NCBI RefSeq assembly: GCF_003343245.1
Contig: NZ_CP024901.1
Span: forward strand, 4,464,001 to 4,528,000
Length of the DNA stretch: 64,000 nt
Source of the DNA: Photorhabdus laumondii subsp. laumondii
GTDB taxonomy: Bacteria > Pseudomonadota > Gammaproteobacteria > Enterobacterales > Enterobacteriaceae
Reading direction: 5' to 3'
In this document: piece by piece, positions 47,398 to 56,930 of the stretch
Layout: every line of letters starts with the position of its first letter
How positions within the stretch are numbered: the stretch's first letter is position 1
Program-made: the position numbers and the translations under genes
The notes under the pieces: model-generated
Told to the model about the DNA's origin: nothing
Seen by the model: the letters and a program-made list of their open reading frames with translations, nothing else
Database searches by the model: none

Positions 47398-47793
47398 CAA
47401 AATCAAACTAAAATATTCGGAAAATCATTACATTAAAACAACAATATAATTTTCTTAACGGCGGTTAGATAAACCGCCGTCTTCAGATAATACATGTCCA
47501 GGATGTCGGTTATGGACAACAAACCAGCCCTATTGGTTGATGACGCCGATCTACTGATAGCTCCTGTGGCACGATAATAATGAGTTCAATTCAGTACTCG
47601 ATATCTAAGCCTCCTCGGAGCCTCCATTTGGATGCTTTGACGAACACGACTGGCTAGGGTTTACAACATTTTTTGCTATAGCGACACGCGCCACATAAAT
47701 GTAGCGCCTCAAAGTCTTTACGATTTGATTTACACAGGGTTACAACACCATTCCTTTCCAACCTAAATAAAACCGTAAAACATTAACGTAAAA
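47398..47793. other. Spacer between receptor and recR
   Basis: Holds a terminator at 47458-47480 and a 27-codon ATG frame at 47494-47577 that I cannot place in any family and do not call a gene. The rest shows nothing recognised. Confidence 0.5.
47458..47480 (+). terminator. Terminator of the TonB-dependent receptor
   Basis: A 9-bp perfect stem ACGGCGGTT/AACCGCCGT with a 5-nt loop, 60 bp after the stop. The T-run is weak. Confidence 0.75.
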
Positions 47794-48399
47794 TCAATAA
47801 GTAATCTTCTGCCGACCAGCAAGTGAATGGGACAATGTCGTACCATCTACCATCTCAAGTTCACCACCAACCGGCACACCATGAGCAATACGGCTTGCTG
47901 TTACACCATACTGAACGCATATCTCTGCGATATAATTGGCAGTGGCCTCTCCCTCCACTGTCGGATTAGTCGCCAGAATCACCTCGGAAATCTCTTCCGT
48001 GGCGAGACGATCCTCAAGACGATCTAAACCAATATCCATTGGACCAATGCCATCTAATGGGGATAAATGCCCCATCAATACAAAGTAACGCCCGGCAAAC
48101 TGCCCGGTTTGTTCAATAGCATGAATATCCGCAGGGCTTTCAACCACACAGATTTGACCATTTTGTTGACGGCGTGGATTAGCACAAATTGTGCACTGTT
48201 CTTGTTCGGTAAAAGTCCGGCAATATTTGCAGTGTCCAATTTCTGACATTGCTCTGGTCAATGCCTGTGCCAAACGCATTCCACCACTGCGATTACGCTG
48301 TAGCAGATGAAAAGCCATCCGCTGTGCAGACTTAGGGCCAACCCCTGGTAAACAGCGTAATGCTTCCATCAAGGATTCAAGGAGAGGACTGGTTTGCAT
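47794..48399 (-). CDS. recR: Recombination mediator RecR
   Basis: A 201-residue RecF-pathway protein that loads RecA on gaps together with RecO. It has a helix-hairpin-helix ([20 protein letters not shown]), a zinc finger with two Cys pairs (CKYC, CTIC) and a Toprim domain beginning [14 protein letters not shown]. Its start overlaps the ybaB stop by 1 bp, within a dnaX-ybaB-recR operon. Confidence 0.96.
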   Translation of the reverse strand: MQTSPLLESLMEALRCLPGVGPKSAQRMAFHLLQRNRSGGMRLAQALTRAMSEIGHCKYCRTFTEQEQCTICANPRRQQNGQICVVESPADIHAIEQTGQFAGRYFVLMGHLSPLDGIGPMDIGLDRLEDRLATEEISEVILATNPTVEGEATANYIAEICVQYGVTASRIAHGVPVGGELEMVDGTTLSHSLAGRQKITY

Positions 48400-48728
48400 C
48401 AGAATGGCATCTTAAAGCCTGGTGGCAATTGCATACCACTGGAAATGCCTGCCATTTTCTCTTTCTGAGTCTCTTCAATACGACGGGCTGCGTCATTGAA
48501 TGCGGCAGCAATCAGGTCTTCCAACATCTCTTTGTCATCTTCCATCAGACTTGGATCGATCTCAACACGACGGCAATTATGAGCACCATTGATAGTCACT
48601 TTAACCAGACCTGCTCCCGATTCCCCCGTTACTTCCAGACTGGCGATCTCTTCTTGCATTTTCTGCATTTTGTCCTGCATTTGCTGGGCCTGTTTCATCA
48701 AATTGCCCAAACCACCTTTACCAAACAT
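48399..48728 (-). CDS. ybaB: Nucleoid-associated protein YbaB (EbfC)
   Basis: A 109-residue coiled-coil dimer, starting [18 protein letters not shown] and ending [12 protein letters not shown], as in E. coli. Binds DNA as small tweezers. Lies between dnaX and recR, all in the same direction; 56 bp separates it from dnaX. Confidence 0.96.
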   Translation of the reverse strand: MFGKGGLGNLMKQAQQMQDKMQKMQEEIASLEVTGESGAGLVKVTINGAHNCRRVEIDPSLMEDDKEMLEDLIAAAFNDAARRIEETQKEKMAGISSGMQLPPGFKMPF

Positions 48729-48784
48729 AGATTTCTCTCTTCGCTATGGCTACATCGTACAACAAGGTACAGATTGCAGCATGG

Positions 48785-50761
48785 TTAAACCGGTCGGATA
48801 CTCTCTTCATCCAATTCAGCATCAAATACCTGCCGCAATGTTTGAATAGTTTTATCCGCAATAATTGATTGGCGAGCTTGTGCCAATTTCTCTTCATAAA
48901 TGGCTTGTCGCCACTCCAGCGGAGTTTTCTCCGCAGGATTATCATCTTCAATAATACTGAATTCAACCGTTACGCCGTACAACTCACTTAAAGCCCCCGC
49001 TAATGACTTTTGTGCGAAAGCAGAATTAAGGTGGCGCTGGCTCGAACGCAAGTGTAAACGGATATTATTTGCGCTAATCTGCTCTTTGAATGCATTTAAT
49101 GCCAATTGCTGCACCAGTTTAGGAATTTTAAGTTTACCAACTTCTGCGGCCCATGCATCTCTCTGTTTAGATTCTTCCGTTAATTTCTCTGCCAGCTCTG
49201 GTGTTTTTTCATGTTCCAAAGCTGTTCTTAAAGCCTTTGGTGTGGCCACATGAGTTTCTGTTTTCTCCTCAATATTCTTGGCACGCCAACGGTAAGCTTC
49301 TTTTTTCTCAGGTTTGTTTTCCTGTTTTTTATCTATTGATGACTGAGGTCGCTGTCCTGACACTGCGGCAAGCCGTTCCAATGCTGAAGTTGCTGACTTC
49401 ATCTTAACAGGCATAGCCGATTCAGGCTTTTTTGTTGGCGTTTGCTCTTGCTGTCGGGATAACACATTCCTTGCTTTCAGCAACTGCGCGGTTGGGCTTG
49501 ATGCAAGCGCCTGAGGTATCTGGGGTTCCGACTGAGAAGCTCTATCCAATGGTGCCGGTTCATTAATATCATTAGCAGGTGGCACATCTCCCTGAGCACT
49601 ATGTTTCGGCTGTGCTGTAACTGATGGTATAACCGCAGGATGTACCACCGGTGCCGCAACCTCTTCAATAACTGTTTTCGGATGAAATGCCAAAGCTCTG
49701 AACAGAGCCATTTCAACACCCATCCTGCGCTCCGGTGCATACGGCAAGTCCCTACGACCAATCAGCAAAGTTTGATAATAAAGTTGCAAATCTTCCGGTG
49801 AAACAGCTTTTGCCACTATCCGCAAACGGCCTTCAATTGATGAAGAATCGCTCTCTGGCTGAGAAGGTAACAATTGGAGCATTGCAATACGATGCAGCAA
49901 TGCAAGAATTTCTACGAGCAAATCCTCCCAATCAGCCCCCCGTGAAGCGACTTGTTCCACCAATGCCATAACCTGCTGACCGTCAGCTCGAATCAATGCT
50001 TCAATGATTGATAATGGCTGTTCATCATCTAACGTTCCTAGCATCAAGCTGACTATTTCAGTTGTCACCAAGCCTTGTCCGATAGCAATAGCCTGATCGG
50101 TCAGACTCAAAGCATCACGCATGCTACCATCAGCAGCACGAGCCAATAGTTGACGAGCGCGGTTATCGCTCTCTATATGTTCAGCTTTAAGAATACGCTC
50201 AAGCTGATCGCTTATTTGACCTATATCCAGCGATTTGAGATGGAATTGCAAACAACGGGAAAGAATAGTCACTGGCAATTTTTGCGGATCAGTCGTTGCT
50301 AGTAGAAATTTCACATGCTCAGGTGGCTCCTCCAACGTTTTCAATAATGCATTGAAACTGTGGCGAGAAAGCATATGTACTTCATCAATCAAGTAGACTT
50401 TAAAACGCCCACGAGCCGGAGCATATTGCACGTTATCTAGCAATTCACGCGTATCTTCAACTTTAGTACGGGAAGCCGCATCAATTTCAATTAAATCGAC
50501 AAATCGCCCCTGTTCAATTTCAAGGCAATTAACACATTTACCACAAGGCTTATCAGTAATACCTGTTTCACAATTTAGCCCCTTAGCAAACAAACGGGCG
50601 ATCGTTGTTTTCCCGACACCTCTCGTGCCAGAAAATAAATAGGCGTGATGAAGCCGGCCATGGGCAAGACCATTAGCTAACGCGGTCAGGATATATTCCT
50701 GACCAATTACATCAGAAAATATTTGTGGGCGCCACTTACGGGCAAGTACCTGATAGCTCAT
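48785..50761 (-). CDS. dnaX: DNA polymerase III subunit tau (and gamma by frameshift)
   Basis: The 658-residue tau clamp-loader subunit. Walker A is GTRGVGKT (45-52), the zinc Cys64, Cys73, Cys76, Cys79 match E. coli, and Walker B is LIDEVHML. After residue 443 an A-AAA-AAG heptamer allows a -1 slip that ends at a nearby stop to make gamma. The C-terminal domains IV-V (YRWRAKNI onward) bind DnaB and the polymerase core. Confidence 0.96.
   Translation of the reverse strand: MSYQVLARKWRPQIFSDVIGQEYILTALANGLAHGRLHHAYLFSGTRGVGKTTIARLFAKGLNCETGITDKPCGKCVNCLEIEQGRFVDLIEIDAASRTKVEDTRELLDNVQYAPARGRFKVYLIDEVHMLSRHSFNALLKTLEEPPEHVKFLLATTDPQKLPVTILSRCLQFHLKSLDIGQISDQLERILKAEHIESDNRARQLLARAADGSMRDALSLTDQAIAIGQGLVTTEIVSLMLGTLDDEQPLSIIEALIRADGQQVMALVEQVASRGADWEDLLVEILALLHRIAMLQLLPSQPESDSSSIEGRLRIVAKAVSPEDLQLYYQTLLIGRRDLPYAPERRMGVEMALFRALAFHPKTVIEEVAAPVVHPAVIPSVTAQPKHSAQGDVPPANDINEPAPLDRASQSEPQIPQALASSPTAQLLKARNVLSRQQEQTPTKKPESAMPVKMKSATSALERLAAVSGQRPQSSIDKKQENKPEKKEAYRWRAKNIEEKTETHVATPKALRTALEHEKTPELAEKLTEESKQRDAWAAEVGKLKIPKLVQQLALNAFKEQISANNIRLHLRSSQRHLNSAFAQKSLAGALSELYGVTVEFSIIEDDNPAEKTPLEWRQAIYEEKLAQARQSIIADKTIQTLRQVFDAELDEESIRPV
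49422..49433 (-). other. Programmed -1 frameshift site in dnaX (gamma subunit)
   Basis: The zero-frame codons ACA-AAA-AAG-CCT contain A-AAA-AAG (49433-49427 on the minus strand). After a slip the reading is AAA-AAA-GCC-TGA, giving a gamma of about 446 residues ending in KKA. E. coli uses the same heptamer and stops after KKE. Confidence 0.85.
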
Positions 50762-50857
50762 TGATACCGGGAAAATCGAATACAGTTGAGCACCATGCTA
50801 ACACAGCCTCACTATAGACAGCGAGGCCGATATGTTAGTAATACGAAAATAAGCAGA

Positions 50858-51409
50858 TTAATGATCTGGGAATTCAAGTAGAGTAAAACTACTTACACCT
50901 TGTCTTTGCAGACGCTCAACACCACCTAAGCCAAGCAAACCAATAATAAAAGCCGCTTCAGAAACCTCACCACCTAAACGACGGATTAAACGAACAGTGG
51001 CTTCAACCGTACCACCCGTTGCCAGCAAATCATCAATAACCAGCACCTTATCGTTTTCTCTTACGCTATCCTTATGCATTTCCAACGTATCAGTGCCATA
51101 CTCCAGATTGTACGTTTCACTCAATGTTTCCCGAGGTAGTTTGCCCGCTTTACGAACAGGAATAAAACCAACACCAAGGCGTAATGCAACCGGGGCTCCA
51201 AACAGAAAACCGCGAGCTTCAGTGCCAACTATTTTTGTGATGCCTTTGCCCTGATATCGCTCTACCAGAAGATCAATTGTTGCCTGGTAGGCAAGAGGGT
51301 TATCCAGTAAAGTGGTAATATCACGAAAAAGAACCCCCGGTTTTGGATAATCAGGAATAGTTTCAATACTGTCTTTAATAAATTGCAGTTGCTGCGCATT
51401 TGCGGTCAT
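50858..51409 (-). CDS. apt: Adenine phosphoribosyltransferase
   Basis: A 183-residue enzyme of purine salvage making AMP from adenine and PRPP. The ATG at 51409 ([15 protein letters not shown]) matches the E. coli start; an earlier ATG adds eight unlikely residues. The PRPP motif [13 protein letters not shown] and the hood TEARGFLFG are present. Confidence 0.96.
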   Translation of the reverse strand: MTANAQQLQFIKDSIETIPDYPKPGVLFRDITTLLDNPLAYQATIDLLVERYQGKGITKIVGTEARGFLFGAPVALRLGVGFIPVRKAGKLPRETLSETYNLEYGTDTLEMHKDSVRENDKVLVIDDLLATGGTVEATVRLIRRLGGEVSEAAFIIGLLGLGGVERLQRQGVSSFTLLEFPDH

Positions 51410-51552
51410 AATCGGTGCCAATGAGTAGAACACGAAGGTGCTAAAATCTATTCAAACTGATAGAAAAAAGCAACTAATGAACACGCACCAGCCTACTTTT
51501 TGTCGTCCCAGATTAATTCCGCTTCGCAAGGCATAACCATTTTAAGGTATAA

Positions 51553-52095
51553 ATGAATACGCAGCCGTTATTAAATTTACTCGAAAAACAGGTCGATATA
51601 CTGGCGGAAGAGATAGCACCATTAGCAGACACACCATTCTCTACTGCCCGGTTTGATCAGGCTTTATTTAACCGACACAGCGATAAACTCCGTGGTTATC
51701 TACAAGAAGTCAGGCACAACATGGAACAACTCAAAGAGTGTGTGCAAGATCACCGAACCGAACAGGTCGCATTTCTGACTGAACGCTTAGTTGCCCAAAT
51801 AGAAGCATTAAGGCGTGAATTGTCTACCCAGTCATTGAGAAAAAAAGAGAGCCGATTTGAGCATAAACAACAAGCTACTGACCTGTATCACAAACTGGCT
51901 GAACATCAGGATTATGAACGCCGCCTGCTCGCAATGATCAATGATAGAGAGCTAAAATTGAATCAACAAACTACACTTAGTCATCAACAAAAAATACAGA
52001 AAGAAATCGCGGCATTAGCCGGAAGACTAGCACGTTGCCGTCAATCTCTGATGCGTATTGAAAAATCAATCGAATACAAAGAGAACATGGACTAA
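51553..52095 (+). CDS. priC: Primosomal replication protein PriC
   Basis: A 180-residue helical protein that loads DnaB on stalled forks by the PriC pathway. N-terminal domain (LLEKQVDILAEEIAPL, TARFDQALF) and C-terminal SSB-binding helices ending RLARCRQSLMRIEKSI. E. coli has ybaN between apt and priC; here ybaN is absent. Confidence 0.88.
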   Translation: MNTQPLLNLLEKQVDILAEEIAPLADTPFSTARFDQALFNRHSDKLRGYLQEVRHNMEQLKECVQDHRTEQVAFLTERLVAQIEALRRELSTQSLRKKESRFEHKQQATDLYHKLAEHQDYERRLLAMINDRELKLNQQTTLSHQQKIQKEIAALAGRLARCRQSLMRIEKSIEYKENMD

Positions 52096-52117
52096 CGATT
52101 CAGATGAGGAATGTTTT

Positions 52118-52285
52118 ATGTCCGTCGAACATGCACCACCCGAAGTTCAACTTGCTGTTGATCTGATCTATTTACTGGAATGCAATGAAATCACTCCTGA
52201 AATCGCACTCGCCGCACTGGAAATAGTCAAACACGATTATCAAGCAAAATTAGCGAAGCAATCACCATCGGCAAAGGAGTATTGA
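52118..52285 (+). CDS. rsmS: RsmS (YbaM), DUF2496 small protein
   Basis: A 55-residue protein that follows priC by 22 bp. The ATG at 52118 (MSVEHAPPEVQLAVDLIYLL) has GATGAGGAATG in front and matches E. coli YbaM; the open frame upstream overlaps priC and is not used. In plant-pathogen relatives RsmS affects the Rsm secreted-enzyme network; its molecular function is unknown. Confidence 0.88.
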   Translation: MSVEHAPPEVQLAVDLIYLLECNEITPEIALAALEIVKHDYQAKLAKQSPSAKEY

Positions 52286-52413
52286 GCGATTTACTTCAAC
52301 ACCTTAATAGATATCTTGATCGATACTATAAAAGATTCTTATTTGTCTTAAGTATGTGATCATACATTCATATCAATATCAGCCTTTGCTAAATTTCAAA
52401 CGGCTTTATATCG

Positions 52414-52851
52414 TCATTCACTCTTTCCACTATTTCGTTTAAGAAGCGTTGAAGAATAATCATCCGCAGCAATTCGAGTGCAAAGCGATTCCCATTCACA
52501 GCCTATACAAGCAGATCTTATGATCCCACGATTGAAAGCCCATCGCGCCTGTTTTAAATAGGTCTCATCAAGCCTCAACGTATGACCTATATCAATTGAT
52601 CGGCCCATAAGAGAACCAACAGCGTCCAAAGCTCGACTATCCCGGACAATGACACTCTCGCCAAAGCAATGAGGTTTGTCTTCTCCAAGCAAAGGAATAC
52701 ATATGTCATCCGGCCCTGCCACAATCAAGATATCCTCGTCCCGAATTCGAGGAATAATCCTATTGTAATTTTCAACAAAACCAGTGGAATATCCGTTGCC
52801 AGCGTAGGTAAAAATACACAAAAGGTGATGACCTCTCAGAGATATTGTCAT
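52414..52851 (-). CDS. DUF1284-family protein
   Basis: A 145-residue protein starting MTISLRGHHLLCIFTYAGNG, the LRxHHLLC signature of DUF1284. It has Cys residues at CIPL, HCFGES and CIGCEWESLC that could bind an iron-sulfur cluster or zinc. The ATG at 52851 has AGGAACG and is preferred over the ATG eleven codons earlier. Divergent from the 2OG oxygenase with a 122-bp gap. Function unknown. Confidence 0.8.
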   Translation of the reverse strand: MTISLRGHHLLCIFTYAGNGYSTGFVENYNRIIPRIRDEDILIVAGPDDICIPLLGEDKPHCFGESVIVRDSRALDAVGSLMGRSIDIGHTLRLDETYLKQARWAFNRGIIRSACIGCEWESLCTRIAADDYSSTLLKRNSGKSE

Positions 52852-52973
52852 TGTTGCGTTCCTAAATGTGATCAAATGTTGCATTTTTATACAACCAATG
52901 CTATATGATGAATACTGACCATCAACAGATCAATTTTTCTAATATAAAGAAAATCGGCTAGGAGTCGACTATT

Positions 52974-53738
52974 ATGTCGTCACGGTGGGTATCAAACGAG
53001 CTTGTCAAATTATCATCAGAAAGCTTGCAGGCAATCATAGACAACAAGATTCCAGCTGCGATGATAGATGATTTTGCAACGACAGAAGAAACAGAACAAC
53101 TTTCGTCTGCAATCCTGAGCATAAAGGCAAAACCCTATGAATTCGGAAGGCCGGGGTTTTATTTGGGAAATACACTCGCTCATTATCGTGATCGACCAAA
53201 AGAGCAATATTTTTCTCAAGTTAGCGTAGCTGAACAAGATCGCATCCAAATTATCAATCAAGCTTTTGATCCAGTTGATCGGTTCATGCGATACACCAAT
53301 CACGATACAAATTTCAGCATTTCAGTCGCAGAAGAGCCGGGGTTCGGTCCCTATTTTGCCGGTATCGTCCGAATTATCTCCGGTGGCTCAGATCTACATG
53401 TAGATTACGCACCCACTTTTGCGAAAGGGAATTTAATCATCGGAGATATATCGACTCAACTTGCTTGGAACCTCTATATTTTATCTCCCTCTCAGGGAGG
53501 AGAAACCGTGATCTATAATCAACCATTCAAGAGTACTGTGGTTGATAAAACATACAAGCCGTATGACAGTTCTCTATTAGTTGATTGCGAATCTTTCACT
53601 TTTCGACCTCAAGTTGGTTCAGTCGTTATTTTCAACACAACTAACCCTCATATTGTCCTGCCTGCAAGTGGCAATCGCATTGCAACAGGCTCCTTCATCG
53701 GTGTATTAAATGAGAAGAAGCTGATTTTATGGTCGTAA
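52974..53738 (+). CDS. 2-oxoglutarate/Fe(II)-dependent oxygenase
   Basis: A 254-residue double-stranded beta-helix protein with iron ligands His142-x-Asp144 (DLHVDYAP) and His226 (NPHIV). Arg235 is in position to hold 2-oxoglutarate. It resembles prolyl-hydroxylase-like enzymes acting on small molecules. Divergent from the DUF1284 gene and next to the biotin ECF genes, in an insertion absent from E. coli. The substrate is unknown. Confidence 0.8.
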   Translation: MSSRWVSNELVKLSSESLQAIIDNKIPAAMIDDFATTEETEQLSSAILSIKAKPYEFGRPGFYLGNTLAHYRDRPKEQYFSQVSVAEQDRIQIINQAFDPVDRFMRYTNHDTNFSISVAEEPGFGPYFAGIVRIISGGSDLHVDYAPTFAKGNLIIGDISTQLAWNLYILSPSQGGETVIYNQPFKSTVVDKTYKPYDSSLLVDCESFTFRPQVGSVVIFNTTNPHIVLPASGNRIATGSFIGVLNEKKLILWS

Positions 53739-53830
53739 TACATCTCAGCGAAACATTTGGGACCTGAATATTAAGATTGCTTTTTCTTACTCTACCATCA
53801 TTGTATTTATTGTAACAATTATCTCAGGAG

Positions 53831-53858
53831 AAGCGTCACAATAGGCACAATGACGCTT
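53831..53858 (-). terminator. bioY terminator
   Basis: An 8-bp stem AAGCGTCA/TGACGCTT at the end of bioY on the minus strand. Confidence 0.65.
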
Positions 53859-54405
53859 AAGAACGCGGTTCAAGAGTGGGGTAAGCCCGACGAACCGTTT
53901 TCGCAATCAAAATAACCAGTACGATTTTGATAATATCTCCCGGTATGAACCCAATTGAACCTACGGCTGCTTGCCAAGTGCTGATATTAGCAAATACGGC
54001 AATCCACGGGATACCGATTACATAAACAACCATAATTCCGCCAAAGACAAGAAATACAGCTTCTTTAAAGGTATTCAGTTTTGCAAGATTTTTCTCATAC
54101 AAATAACCGATAACAAAAGCGGCAATCGGCCATGCCAAAATAAAACCACCACTTGGACTGAGAAATACACTCAATCCTCCCCGCCCTCCAGACATTACCG
54201 GTAATCCAACGGAAACAAACACACAAAAGAGCAACAATGCCAATCCACCCCGTTTCGCACCAATAATGGCACCAGCAAGCATTGCTCCCATTGACTGCGC
54301 TGTTATCGGAACGCCCACAACGGGAAGTGTCAGTGGCGGAAATAAACCCAGTGCTACGGTTAAAGAGGCAAATAGTGCTATATAAACAATATCTTTGGTA
54401 GACAT
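53857..54405 (-). CDS. bioY: Biotin ECF transporter S component BioY
   Basis: A 182-residue, six-helix membrane protein with the BioY pattern VPITAQSMGAMLAGAIIGAKRGGLA and GGRGGLSVFLSPSGGFILAWPIAAF. It binds biotin with high affinity. Works with the energy-coupling genes upstream (ecfT and ecfA type), all in one operon. Confidence 0.92.
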   Translation of the reverse strand: MSTKDIVYIALFASLTVALGLFPPLTLPVVGVPITAQSMGAMLAGAIIGAKRGGLALLLFCVFVSVGLPVMSGGRGGLSVFLSPSGGFILAWPIAAFVIGYLYEKNLAKLNTFKEAVFLVFGGIMVVYVIGIPWIAVFANISTWQAAVGSIGFIPGDIIKIVLVILIAKTVRRAYPTLEPRS

Positions 54406-54445
54406 TTAATCCCCCTCTCTTTTCAATAAAACCACAGCCTCTGTT

Positions 54446-55075
54446 TTACTTGCTGCTTGATTTACTTTTGTCAAATTCTGGATCATAAGACCTCGCTTCA
54501 ATCGCGGCAGAAATATCGTCTGCCATTTTGAGCATCCGCACAATAACAGGAACTGCAATTGCAATGACACTCTTATCAAGACCTCTTGCTTTCTGCGCCT
54601 CCCGTACTTCTTCTGTAATTGACGCCAGAACAGGGATAAACCGCAAAGCAAGCGATAAAGCCAAGCTCACCTTTCCAGGATTGATACCAAAATAATACAG
54701 CCACCCAAGCCCCTTTTCCAACGCGTCGATCATATCAGAAGAACGAGTAGTGAGAGTGACCAGCGAGGCCAACAATAAAAGAGAGATAAGACGAACTATT
54801 ACAAGTACACCTGCGGTCCAGTGGTGTAGAAACAATTGGACTATAAAAATAAGCACGAAGATCCATAACGCCGGCCGTAATTGCATCCAAGCCGTTTTTA
54901 ATGAGATTTTGGCTAACAAGTATAAAAGTACGATGCCCGCCAATGCCGCAGCAGAAAGATCGATACGCGGAACAACGAAAAGCAATGTTCCCAGAATGAG
55001 CAAAGAAATAATTTTAAACCCAGGACTCACTCGATGCACAAATGATGAACCAGGATTATATCCAGACAGGCTCAT
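54446..55075 (-). CDS. bioN: ECF transporter T component (BioN)
   Basis: A 209-residue EcfT with N-terminal membrane helices and the coupling motifs [12 protein letters not shown] and [11 protein letters not shown] that contact the ATPase. It shares a 4-bp overlap with the upstream ATPase gene. The BioMNY arrangement matches biotin transporters of alpha-proteobacteria. Confidence 0.9.
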
Positions 55076-55746
55076 AACATCATCCTTACGTATTCAGGAA
55101 TAGCAATAGAGGGTATGTCATCAACAACAACACGACCATCATCAAAAACCAGAACACGATCAAATCCCGCCAAAAAATCAAGGTCATGAGACACTACAAT
55201 TACAGTTTGAGATAAGTTATCGATTGCTGCGGCAACACGGCGCTTGTTTCGTAAATCCAGCAAGGTTGTAGGCTCATCGAAAATAATGTAATCGGGCTCC
55301 ATCACCAGAACACCGGAAATCGCAAGGAGTTGTTTCTGACCACCACTTAAAAGATGGGCTGGATGCTCCCTAAATTGAAGTAAATCATAGCGTGAAAGCG
55401 CCTCTTGAGTTCTTTGTCGAATCGTGTCCTTGGAAAAACCAAGATTTTTCATTCCAAAGGCCAAATCTTCTTCAACAACAGGAAACACGATCTGATTGTC
55501 AGGATTCTGAAATACGAAACCAACCTTACGCCGGATCGCTTTACCCTCCGTTCTGGTGTTCAAACCATCCACCAAAACATCACCATTTTTCGGCACCAAT
55601 AATCCATTAAGAAGACGTGCAAATGTACTTTTACCACAACCGTTGCTACCTATGATGGCAATGCGTTTTTCCTTTAGCTGCAAATTTAATTCTTGCAATA
55701 TCACTCGCTCGCCATAGGCGTACGTTACATTTCGTATTTCCAGCAT
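55072..55746 (-). CDS. bioM: ECF transporter ATPase (BioM)
   Basis: A 224-residue ABC ATPase. Walker A is GSNGCGKST at 33-41, signature [10 protein letters not shown], Walker B YIIFDEPT followed by the D-loop LLD, switch VVSHD. It pairs with the T and S components in an energy-coupling factor system for biotin. First gene of the operon; no BirA-type operator was recognised upstream. Confidence 0.92.
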
Positions 55747-56159
55747 AGATGGTTATCCCTTAACAATTGTGGCCCGCAACTTAACACTGCCCCCATTTAG
55801 CACGGTGTCTACCTGCAAAATCCGTAGGGAAAATTCAATCAATACACTGATTTCAGCGTTATCAATCAGTTCCAACTTACTGATATTACAAGCCCTTACT
55901 CCACACTTGCCGAATTTAATCAGTACATTTTACACAACCAGAATCTTCAACATTTACCTTAGGGTATAGCCTTTCTTTGATCTCTTCTCTAACAAAACCG
56001 GCAGCAGTATCTGATATTAGAAATAATTTCAGCTTAGTTTCTCAGTCTAATCCCTTATATAACAGCAGATAAGCAAAGAGCATAAGATAATGACTTTTGG
56101 CCATTAACCACATTGTTAGCAATTACCAAAATAGAATTCACCTCTATTATTCTAGTTCT
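55747..56159. other. Spacer between bioM and acrR
   Basis: No gene recognised. A plus-strand open frame at 55769-55969 has no family features. E. coli has mscK, priC and rsmS around this position; mscK is missing here. Confidence 0.5.
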
Positions 56160-56801
56160 TCATTTTTCAGCAATTTTCATATGCTCACTATATTTAAGCA
56201 TATCGATAAAACTATCCACTAACGACTCCGCTTCTTTCTGAATATCAAAACTATCTGGTGCAAATAACCAATTTTCCAACAAGCCCGTTATCAATCCTCT
56301 TAACATGATAGCCGCTCGCCGCAGATGAAGATTATAAGGAAGCTGGCCTGATGCAATACAACCAGAAAGAGACTCTTCAATACGAACATAGTCTGCAACA
56401 CACAGTTCCTGACGCACTTCCACCAAGGCAGACATTTCACCAACAAACTCACATTTGTGGAAAAAAATCTCCATTAATAGCCGGTTTTTCGGATCATCAA
56501 CGACCGACGTCAGGATATGGATGATTAAAGTTCTTAAAATCAGGAGTGGATTATTAGGATATTTTGCTTGATACTCTTTTTCTAATTCGTCAATCTTAGA
56601 ATCTGTTATTCTACAGGCTTCGGAAAACAGGTCTACTTTATTTTTAAAATGCCAGTAAATTGCCCCACGGGTTACCCCAGCCGTTGTGGCAATATCTGTC
56701 AGTGAAGTAGCCGAGACACCGCGCTCAGAAAACTCTTTTATAGCTGCGTCTATAATCTGTTGCCGGGTCTCCTCAGCCTGTTGTTTAGTTTTTCGTGCCA
56801 T
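56160..56801 (-). CDS. acrR: TetR-family repressor of acrAB
   Basis: A 213-residue TetR regulator with an N-terminal helix-turn-helix (TSLTDIATTAGVTRGAIYWHFKNK). The C-terminal ligand domain binds diverse drugs, which releases the operator. It is divergent from acrA, with the operator in the gap. Confidence 0.95.
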   Translation of the reverse strand: MARKTKQQAEETRQQIIDAAIKEFSERGVSATSLTDIATTAGVTRGAIYWHFKNKVDLFSEACRITDSKIDELEKEYQAKYPNNPLLILRTLIIHILTSVVDDPKNRLLMEIFFHKCEFVGEMSALVEVRQELCVADYVRIEESLSGCIASGQLPYNLHLRRAAIMLRGLITGLLENWLFAPDSFDIQKEAESLVDSFIDMLKYSEHMKIAEK

Positions 56802-56829
56802 ACACTCTATTTTTAACCTAAAATGGATT

Positions 56830-56853
56830 TACATACATTCACGTATGTTTGTA
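56830..56853. promoter_or_regulatory. AcrR operator
   Basis: TACATACATTCACGTATGTTTGTA is an inverted repeat close to the 24-bp E. coli AcrR site TACATACATTTGTGAATGTATGTA. It lies between the divergent acrR and acrA starts. Confidence 0.88.
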
Positions 56854-56930
56854 TTATAGCATGCTGTTATTAATGGAGTAATGGTTTTACGGATTGAAGG
56901 GTCAACATCTAAAAATATTGAGGTTTACTT

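Noticed and set aside
47494..47577. 27-codon ATG frame after the TonB receptor
   Set aside because: Too short and unlike any known family; no ribosome-binding site stands out.
54406..54651. Minus-strand frame overlapping bioN
   Set aside because: Shadow frame of the T component gene.
55769..55969. Plus-strand frame between bioM and acrR
   Set aside because: No recognisable domain and low-complexity composition.
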